This document shows, piece after piece, positions 20,001 through 26,200 of a DNA stretch of 26,200 bases. The stretch's first letter is position 1. Each line of letters begins with the position of its first letter. The position numbers and the translations under genes were made by a program. This stretch comes from Lenisia limosa. Taxonomy: Eukaryota > Breviatea. The DNA is taken from the NCBI GenBank assembly GCA_001655205.1, contig LPNZ01009437.1:1-26200 (forward strand), read 5' to 3'. The notes under the pieces are model-generated. The model was not told where the DNA came from and searched no databases. It saw nothing but the letters and a program-made list of their open reading frames with translations.

Positions 20001-22690
20001 TCATGTGGCTTTGTTGCAGAAGATGGAGAAGGGGATGGGAGCGGAGGGGAGCTGGCTTGTGGCGGGGTGGGAGTCGGTGGCTGTATTGATGTACTATGGT
20101 CTGGACTACAAGAATAAATACTTGAAACATAAAAGTTATTTGGGCTCCAGAAATCCTCAAAAAGTGAATAATAATCAACATTTGACTACGGTGTGATTGA
20201 AATGCGGAAAAATATGACATGACTAATCTAACACCAACCAACCCACAATTCAGAAATATCAAACAGGTTAGAGTGGACTCTTGGAATGGACTGGGGTTGG
20301 GGCGGCGTGGCAGAAGTTTGGATCGAGAGGTTTAGGAGGTCAGCGAAGGGGTCATGTGCTGAATAGTCAGAATCGAAACCAATATCGAAGTTTTCCTTTT
20401 TTTGTCACCTGGGGAGGGAGTGGGGGTAGGGTTAGTGAATTTAAGTCACAGTCGCATTCCTAATAAAAAAAAAACTATACCACAGGAACATAAAATCCAC
20501 CCACGCTGAGCAGGCTGTGTTTTGGCATCTGTCAGAAGACAGGTTGGTGATGGCGATGAGGGTGGTGAAGTAGCAGCGGGAGGGGCGCTTTCCTGGGGTG
20601 CAACAGGAGTCCCCATTGTTATCCAGGAACACTGGGGGTATAGGAGTGGTCTAGGAATGTAATGGGCAGTATGAAAAAAATGGGGGGGGGGGGGNNNNNN
20701 NNNNNNNNNNNNNNNNNNNNNNNNNNNNNNNNNNNNNNNNNNNNNNNNNNNNNNNNNNNNNNNNNNNNNNNNNNNNNNNNNNNNCCAAATAACTGCCATT
20801 TACCTGTCAATAAGCACAATTTGAACGGTTTGATTAATTACATCACTGTACATTCCTGGAGCCGTAAGAAATAAAACTTCCACATTATATCATAGCATTT
20901 CTTTATTTTTTTTAAATAGTCTGTATTTGGATTGATGTAAAAACAAACCCTCAACAGTTTCGCTAAAATTGAACAATACTAATAGACGCAACTAATCCTC
21001 ACCCGAGTGTTGCTGTCGGAGAATTATTGCAGAATCTTCTTCGAGTGAACATGAAGATGGTGACAGTAGCGCCCTAAAAGGCGGTTGGAAATTCACATTA
21101 TGACACCATCATTTGGGTAATAATATGACATGGAGTGTACACACCTTAATGTATGAATTCACTTTACCATATGATAACGTACTAGAAAAGATACTTTTCC
21201 CATACCCACTCGAAAACTGCAGGGGAGACGATGGAAGTGATGGAGGTATCAACAATGCAACTCGCATCCCCAACAGGGTTGCGCTGCATCACAATCTAAT
21301 GTATTAATCTGGTTCCAGCACAATGTAGCAAAATATGACGTATCGTTCTGCTAAACAGTAACGTAAAATACTCGCTTCAAATCAGATATGACATGTATGC
21401 AGGGTGCCAGCATGTGATGTCACCCAAATACTTTCAGAGTCTCATCAGAGGAATTGGAGGAATTCAGCACCCCGCCTGATAGCAATACAACGCGGTCATC
21501 TAAGGTGTTAAAAGTTCTTTTATCCACTAATATCAGGTTATGTTATTTTAAATAACAGTAAATGCAAGCCACACAAAACAAAAAACAAAAATGTCAGGTC
21601 AGGAGTAATAAAGATACATAGGTCTGGTCGACTATTTGAATAGAAATGCACTTGGCTGTATATTTCCGTTGAATTTAAAATATTTTGAGCATAGTCAATG
21701 TGATTACTGGAAAAGGACAAACTATTGGCTAGGTCAGAGGTATCGCATCCTGGGATTGACCCCGCTTTGAAGCCGATATGATGCTCCACGAAATCTCTCG
21801 ATAGAAACACGTCATCACATGAAGCAGAGATGGGTACAAATATCAGGCCTCCCTGAAATTTAAGGACGCGGAGTTCAAATGAAGGATATTTTGGTGAATA
21901 TTTTATAAATAAATGGGAATTTATGGGGGAAACTCTAACTCTGTTTTAAAACACGTTTGTTTTGACATATAAAGCATACAGCCGTCTCTTGTCAGCTCAT
22001 GTAAAGGCTACCAATCCACATTAGGGAAGTGTAAGAAGATGAAAAAGGGAAATAACTTCCCAAAACATACAGGAGTATTCTTTAAGACTGCTAGAAGGTC
22101 ATGAAAAACGGGGTCCTTTAGACTCCGAAGCAATGAATTATGCGCTTCTTCGTAGCCAAACAGTCCGCTAGATGATGGCGTTGCTATGAATGTCAGATAC
22201 TATGAGAGAAAAGAGACGATTAATCATCATATCAATAGAAAAGATCGGATAAAGAAGCCAAACCTTCGTTTGAATTGTCCGTTTCAGGTTTCACTTTAGA
22301 TGACCCTGGCTAAAGAAGGTAATAAACAGGGGTGGAAGATTTCTCCATGAAAGCTCAATAACCAAACTAGCCTACCCAAAATGCCGATATACTCGGTCTT
22401 GGAAGGAACGAGAATCGACTCTTCGGTGGAGTTTCGGTCATTTCCACTCACACTTTGCTTCTCGTGTGCATTGACGCCGGAAAACAGCTTCAATATTTCA
22501 AAATATGTCCAAATCTATCAGGTAAGCGTAGATATTTGAAGAGGACTGAAGAGGATCAAGAATTTTTAAAGCAAGTTGCTGCGGCGTCGTAATTCTGTCC
22601 ACACTCACAGACTACTTGTGTGATAATGTGATAATACACTGGGTTTCCTGATGCTGTGGGATGTTTTGATGTTACTGTTGTCAACAGCAT
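17098..22690 (-). CDS. VPS9-domain Rab5-family guanine nucleotide exchange factor, Varp/Vrl1-like N-terminus
   Basis: Predicted endosomal activator of Rab5/Vps21-type GTPases. The catalytic core is clear: helical bundle (FHRKMTDPKAAKLARSVSDL, about 19520-19440; PITVDQMIADVHNFMKEVPD, 19380-19325; LWAKSSDDE), then SPRDQLVCIMNCCKLIIR (18600-18535), a short exon at about 18419-18386 joining in phase to ADDLLPILIWCVFKARPKK (about 18285-18230), HIEYISRFR, GEPGYYLTQ (18080-18050), and HSAAMFLIHAKPKHFGLTKE (17740-17685). The conserved Asp of ADDLLP and Tyr of GYYLTQ, the key VPS9 residues, are present. Upstream lie a Ser/Pro-rich linker (SSPPLPSPSPSSAT, about 20050; ESAPPAATSPPSSPSPT, about 20560) and an N-terminal module (FGYEEAHNSLLRSLKDPVFH, about 22165; GGLIFVPISASCDDVFLSRD, about 21850; DDRVVLLSGG, about 21500) whose order resembles the start of Varp. 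The C-terminus is EEIPQLLELCRSLLNEK, with stop TGA at 17100-17098. The first exon (ATG 22690-22688) is tentative, and the upstream module could be a separate gene. A gap lies at 20695-20784. Confidence 0.82.
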
Positions 22691-22832
22691 AGCATGCCCA
22701 TGAGATTGCTTGGTTGTAACATATGATTGAGAAGAGAAAACAATGTAACAGCACTTGTGTTCTGTTTTAATAACACATCAATCTAAGAAAACAAAAGCGA
22801 ACAAGAACAAGATGATAATGACACGAAGGCTT
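22691..22832. other. short same-strand intergenic region
   Basis: Roughly 140 AT-rich bases between the stop of the helical-repeat gene and the tentative start of the VPS9 gene, both on the minus strand. No terminator or TATA-like signal stands out. The boundary depends on the tentative VPS9 start. Confidence 0.35.
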
Positions 22833-24903
22833 CTACTCTTCGAAGTCATCAATGACCTGAAATATCAAGGTGAAGCAAAAGGAACATAATACGTTGGGAG
22901 GGAGGGGTGGGCATCTGCTCCTTGGGAACAACAACGAAAACAGAGCCCCTTCATCCCACGACATAGTGAAATGAACACCACGTCCAGCCAGCAAACACAA
23001 ATAGGAGATGCAGCGACATGAAGACCCTCGGCAATCAGGGACTCCTTGACCTTGTCATCAACCTCAGCCACGGCGTGGAGGAAATTGGAGGCGGCTGCTC
23101 TCACTGTGACGTGAAATGACAAAAAAAAAAAGAAAAAGAAAAAAAAGAAAAAAAAACACACTTGATAGCAAATAATTTGTGTAATATGTGTATGCGCTCC
23201 CTTCCTTATTTAACCATTAATTCTTCACACATACCTTAATACAAATACCGAAACACTATTCAGCTTAATCCACCGTTCCACCCCCTCCCCCTCCCTCATA
23301 CACACCCAATACAACTCCTCTCCCNNNNNNNNNNNNNNNNNNNNNNNNNNNNNNNNNNNNNNNNNNNNNNNNNNNNNNNNNNNNNNNNNNNNNNNNNGTT
23401 GTTGAAATGGCAATGGGAACAACCGGGAGAACAGGCTTCAGGCAACCCTCTAGTTTATAAGGATGATGGTGGAATGTACCGTGAAAACCAATACTCCAAA
23501 ACTCTACGATTAATATTCAAACAAGAAAGAGAACGCAAAAGAAGACCCCTCCCACGTCTACGAGGCAACTTTGCAAGAACATGGAAGGCAAGAGATTTGA
23601 TACGAGGCTTGACATCCTTATCCTTCACAAGATTGATGATGGCCTGGGTGGGGCGTAAAAACGGTTTTTCTGTTTTACTAGTCAATAAAACGAATTTGTG
23701 ACATAATAAAATGCAGAGTGTGTCAAAAGGTACACACTAAGCCAAATATAAAAACGCAGGACAGACAATAGATGTGTGGACATCAAAGCCTCACCTCGGA
23801 GGAACCGGTCTCAATGNNNNNNNNNNNNNNNNNNNNNNNNNNNNNNNNNNNNNNNNNNNNNNNNNNNNNNNNNNNNNNNNNNNNNNNNNNNNNNNNNNNN
23901 NNNNNNNNNNNNNNNNNNNNNNNNNNNNNNNNNNNNNNNNNNNNNNNNNNNNNNNNNNNNNNNNNNNNNNNNNNNNNNNGAGATCGAATCAATAAAATTT
24001 GATAGTGAATCCCCATTCTTCATACGCGGTTGAGAGCAGAGAAACCTCCGAGCTTGCGTGCTTCGTTTGAGATACTCTGGGGTGTCAGAAGAAGGGACAT
24101 GGTGAGATTGCCCAAATGGAGTGGGTCTGGGGTGTCAGAAGAAGGGATATGGTGAGATTGCCCAAATGGAGTGGGTCTTCTTCTTTTTTTGAAAGAAGGC
24201 CACACCACACCCTGGTTCAAAACAATAAAAACGATTAATAGTCTATGTTAATTAGAAAGAGAATAATAGGTAACATTTTGATGATAAAATATGAGCTTAC
24301 TCTGGTGATTGACGAGTTATCTTGACAGGCTTTAGTGATAAGCTTGGCAGAAAGGTACTGGGTCTCAGTGTTGCCGTTGTAGAGAAGACGAACAAGCTGG
24401 CCCACGTAGCCCTTCAGGATACCATATTCGTGGACTGGGATGATGATTATAAAAAAAGAAATGGCATACTTTCTTACAAAAAAGAGTTAAAAAAAACCGA
24501 AATCCTTAACGTTATACATGTATATTATGTATGCGGAACAAAGCATATCTCTCCGGTGCATACTGGAGACATTAGTTTCACAGAGGTCCTTGAGGCCCTT
24601 GTTGGCACTGGTAATGTCGTTGCTGATGAGTTGGCGGAAAGCGGCACGCTCAGTATGCACTTCAGCTATAGTGGTTAGCAAATGAGAAAGATAATGAGTG
24701 TATAATGTGTTTACTTTCTTCAACAATAGCCTAAATACTCGAAAATCACCAAGGTGATTTCATTTTCCAATTGAAACAAAAACACAATCTCTCCTCTTTC
24801 AACAAAAACAGGTAAAGGTAAATGGGATTGGGGTGCAGCAAAATTAATGCAGACTGATAAGAATGACAAGGATATTTTCCAATCAAAGCTACAACACCTC
24901 CAT
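22833..24903 (-). CDS. alpha-helical, armadillo-like repeat protein of unknown function
   Basis: Multi-exon gene read from the minus strand. Joined exons: EVHTERAAFRQLISNDITSA then NKGLKDL (24665 to about 24584), in phase with FHEYGILKGYVGQLVRLLYN and SAKLITKACQDNSSITR (about 24437-24298), then SISNEARKLGGFSALNR (about 24076-24026), a gap, ETGSSE, AIINLVKDKDVKPRIKSLAF (about 23645-23585), a gap, and RAAASNFLHAVAEVDDKVKE (about 23105-23040). It ends in VIDDFEE with stop TAG at 22835-22833. The two- and three-helix units with small-residue cores look like armadillo/HEAT repeats, of the kind found in Hsp70 exchange factors (Fes1/Sil1) and Vac8, but I cannot assign a family. The 5' end is uncertain. 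A 16-nt exon at 24730-24715 fits in phase and could follow a two-codon first exon (ATG GAG, 24903-24898), only 34 bases after the stop of the upstream mitochondrial gene. The gaps at 23325-23397 and 23817-23979 hide one or more exons. Confidence 0.65.
24079..24178. repeat. 50-bp perfect-period tandem duplication spanning a 3' splice site
   Basis: Two head-to-tail copies of a 50-base unit, 24079-24128 and 24129-24178, starting GGGGTGTCAGAAGAAGGGA on the plus strand. They differ at one position (C at 24098, T at 24148). On the gene (minus) strand each unit ends in CCCTTCTTCTGACACCCCAG, a pyrimidine tract plus AG, so the acceptor of an intron in the helical-repeat gene is present twice. The downstream copy is the one that gives an open in-phase frame. 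Confidence 0.92.
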
Positions 24904-24937
24904 AATGATAAAATAACAATCATACCCCGAACAACAA

Positions 24938-25276
24938 CTAACACAGCCAACCAGAAGAGGAGTAGAGCTTGTAGATAATTGGCATAGAAACCATCGTGAT
25001 AGCTCCAAGGTAATAGGGAAGAACTACACAATAAGTGGGAGAAGTCACTTCAACGCAATCAGCAACACCATTCTTACGTCTCTTGTCTCCCCATCCGTGT
25101 ACACGGCCAATGTAATAAGGGGTCTTGAGTCTGTCAATTAAAGGGAGGGAAGGGATCTGCTCAGTAGCCTGGGTGGAGAGCATTCTCCGAAGTGGCATTC
25201 TGAGTGATACTGTAGATGGCTTAAACATTGACCTTAAGGGTGTGAAAAGCCGAGTGGCAAGAGTTCTGGTAAACAT
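24938..25276 (-). CDS. small mitochondrial inner-membrane protein (94 aa), family not identified
   Basis: Exons 25276-25078 and 25023-24938, with a 54-nt intron (AC|GTAAGA ... TTGTGTAG) in phase, encode 94 residues. The N-terminus (MFTRTLATRLFTPLRSMFKP) is rich in Arg, Ser, Thr and hydrophobics with no acidic residues until about position 39, a classic mitochondrial targeting presequence; RRMLSTQ at 30-36 looks like a processing region. After a conserved-looking soluble part (TPYYIGRVHGWGDKR, 52-66) there is one predicted membrane span (about 67-86, LPYYLGAITMVSMPIIYKLY) and a short tail GWLC. The layout is that of a small subunit or assembly factor of a respiratory complex or of the protein-import machinery, but I do not recognise a named family. 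Left unspliced, the frame runs 112 residues; splicing is preferred because the donor is near-consensus and the spliced frame gives a clean span. Confidence 0.75.
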   Translation of the reverse strand: MFTRTLATRLFTPLRSMFKPSTVSLRMPLRRMLSTQATEQIPSLPLIDRLKTPYYIGRVHGWGDKRRKNGVADCVEVTSPTYCVVLPYYLGAITMVSMPIIYKLYSSSGWLC

Positions 25277-25548
25277 GATGAGTTATGCTCCTTCCAGGTT
25301 TCTTTCTTTCTGCTATTTCAGTGCTGTGATACTATACAAACGTTTAGCAGCCTATGAATGGTAAAAGAGCTGGCTGGGAGCTTTTCTTATTATCAAGTAC
25401 CGCCACATGATCTTCAGATCATTAGGACAACCCTTTTTAAACGCACACTAAAGTGACTAAACAGGACTAAAGAGAATCAAATTAAGTTTATTTGATAATA
25501 GAAGAGCTTTGAGGTGAGTAGGAAGGAGCTTTATTGGCGGAGGTACTC
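25277..25548. promoter_or_regulatory. divergent promoter region, mitochondrial protein / PIP-box protein
   Basis: 272 bases between divergent start codons. There is a TTTTTAAACGC stretch at about 25434 and an ACTAAAGTGACTAAACAGGA segment with ACTAAA-type repeats at 25447-25470. No MluI cell-cycle box (ACGCGT) is present in this interval, although the PIP-box gene might be expected to be S-phase regulated. Confidence 0.35.
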
Positions 25549-26036
25549 ATGGCACCTTCTCCTAAGAAGAAACCACAAAGCCAGCCATCAATAACGGCTT
25601 TCTTTTCTACGAAAAAAATGGTGGCCAAGGAGAAAACCCCGCTTACACGGAAAAGCAGTCTTCTTTCACTTTCAAGCATTGACAGCCTTCAGATCGAGCA
25701 GCCTTCTCACATCAAGTAAGACCTGCCTATAAATTTTTTATGTAGTCTAATACTAGTAGTCACACATAGTGTTTTTTATATGATTATATTTTATTTCTTT
25801 TTTTGGTTAATCCGTTTTCTCCTTTCTCATTAGCAGCACACCAGCCGCCTCACCATCGCTTGACAGCGGCAGTGAACACTCGGACGCATCCACCGTCATT
25901 CAGCATGACGTCGCCCCTCAGGAAGTCTCGTTGGGGGGCTTGGGGAGGGGTCTGTTGGGATGGGGTTTCAATTTACGCTACTCTCATAATAATTGGCGTG
26001 ACCTTTAACATTTCAGCAGATCGTATTCCTTCTTGA
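25549..26036 (+). CDS. small disordered PCNA-interacting (PIP-box) protein, 100 aa
   Basis: Exons 25549-25715, 25834-25949 and 26017-26036 total 303 nt (100 codons plus TGA); phases agree at both junctions. Near the N-terminus lies QPSITAFF (residues 12-19), a canonical QxxIxxFF PCNA-interacting peptide, flanked by basic residues (PKKKP before, STKKMVAKEK after). Residue 16 is Thr, and Lys23 is four positions after the last Phe, two of the features of a Cdt2-recognised PIP degron, but residue 17 is Ala instead of Asp. The remainder is Ser/Thr/Pro- and acid-rich without hydrophobic core, so it is probably intrinsically disordered. Known small PIP-box proteins of similar size include S. pombe Spd1 and animal PAF15 and p21, but no second motif ties this to one of them. 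The start is the first ATG in frame. A longer gene (for example DNA ligase, Exo1 or Msh6 N-termini carry similar peptides) would need a different splice of exon 2 and cannot be excluded. Confidence 0.7.
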
Positions 26037-26073
26037 TGTGATACGTGTAAAGTATTATGTTATACGACATTAA

Positions 26074-26079
26074 AATAAA
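26074..26079 (+). terminator. poly(A) signal of the PIP-box gene
   Basis: AATAAA 38 bases after the TGA at 26034-26036, on the coding strand, in AT-rich sequence. It supports the end of the three-exon model. Confidence 0.5.
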
Positions 26080-26200
26080 CATTACATACATTTGATGTTA
26101 TATATACATATATATTTATTATTGTTGTTTTTATCACGCTTCATATCATATTGACCGCACAGAGTTTCTCAAGCAACAACTGTTGATGAATTGGAATCAT

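Larger units (their letters stand above)
402..23979. other. fifteen assembly gaps (runs of N)
   Basis: Gaps: 402-502, 1076-1143, 1664-1785, 2485-2624, 2879-3040, 3373-3641, 4334-4427, 5709-5769, 12465-12572, 12909-12995, 13537-13657, 16535-16631, 20695-20784, 23325-23397, 23817-23979. Eight are in the myosin gene, three in the Zn2Cys6 gene, one in the aldolase, one in the VPS9 gene, two in the helical-repeat gene. Nine abut a homopolymer of 9 to 16 G or C on one side (402, 1664, 3373, 4334, 5709, 12465, 12909, 16535, 20695), and two adjoin a copy of the interspersed repeat (1785, 13537-13657). Apparent open frames that cross these runs are not evidence of coding. Confidence 0.98.

Noticed and set aside
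23117-23160. Purine-rich tract (A/G run) as a structured element
   Set aside because: On the gene strand it is a simple pyrimidine-rich intron tract close to the acceptor of the last helical exon; no repeat period.
1-26200. tRNA or rRNA genes, CRISPR arrays, bacterial operons or intact transposons
   Set aside because: No cloverleaf with intact A and B boxes, no regularly spaced repeats, and no transposase or reverse-transcriptase motifs were seen on either strand.

Overview
The window is eukaryotic and almost certainly fungal. Every gene is interrupted by spliceosomal introns (GT..AG, mostly about 50-110 nt), and one gene encodes a complete Zn(II)2Cys6 binuclear cluster, a DNA-binding domain typical of fungi. 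Other genes are a class I myosin, a Rab-GEF with a VPS9 domain and a HEI10-type RING protein. The aldolase is the class IIB type rather than the class IIA type usual in yeasts and moulds. Together with the intron density, this suggests, without proving, a lineage outside the well-studied Dikarya. I cannot name the organism. Fifteen runs of N interrupt the sequence, and nine of them abut a poly-G or poly-C tract.

Layout. (1) About 1-7382, minus strand: the 5' two thirds or so of a class I myosin gene. It starts at 7382 and runs off the left edge in the neck/tail region; it has an unusual Pro/Arg and Ala-Pro-Gly-Arg-Gly N-terminal extension before the motor. (2) 7771-8940, plus: a HEI10/CCNB1IP1-like meiotic RING protein, spliced from eight exons with very small introns. 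(3) 9375-9642, minus: a small unrecognised gene. (4) 10195-14987, minus: a Zn2Cys6 transcription factor, with copies of a short interspersed repeat in its introns. (5) 15180-16941, plus: class II (type B) fructose-bisphosphate aldolase, divergent from the factor across 192 bp. (6) 17098-about 22690, minus: a VPS9-domain Rab5-family GEF with a Varp-like N-terminal module and a Ser/Pro-rich linker. (7) 22833-about 24903, minus: an alpha-helical, armadillo-like protein, with a 50-bp tandem duplication that copies a 3' splice site. (8) 24938-25276, minus: a 94-residue mitochondrial membrane protein. (9) 25549-26036, plus: a 100-residue disordered protein with a canonical PCNA-binding PIP box.

The genes look like an ordinary fungal neighbourhood (cytoskeleton, meiosis, transcription, glycolysis, endosome traffic, mitochondrion, PCNA) rather than a pathway cluster. 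The most unusual items are the relocated Gly-Pro-Arg/RGG-rich segment at the myosin N-terminus, the 23-37 nt introns of the HEI10 gene, the type IIB aldolase, the small PIP-box protein with a near-complete degron, the interspersed repeat family, and the widespread poly-C/poly-G tracts at intron ends. All splice models were built by hand from reading frames, splice consensus and family conservation.
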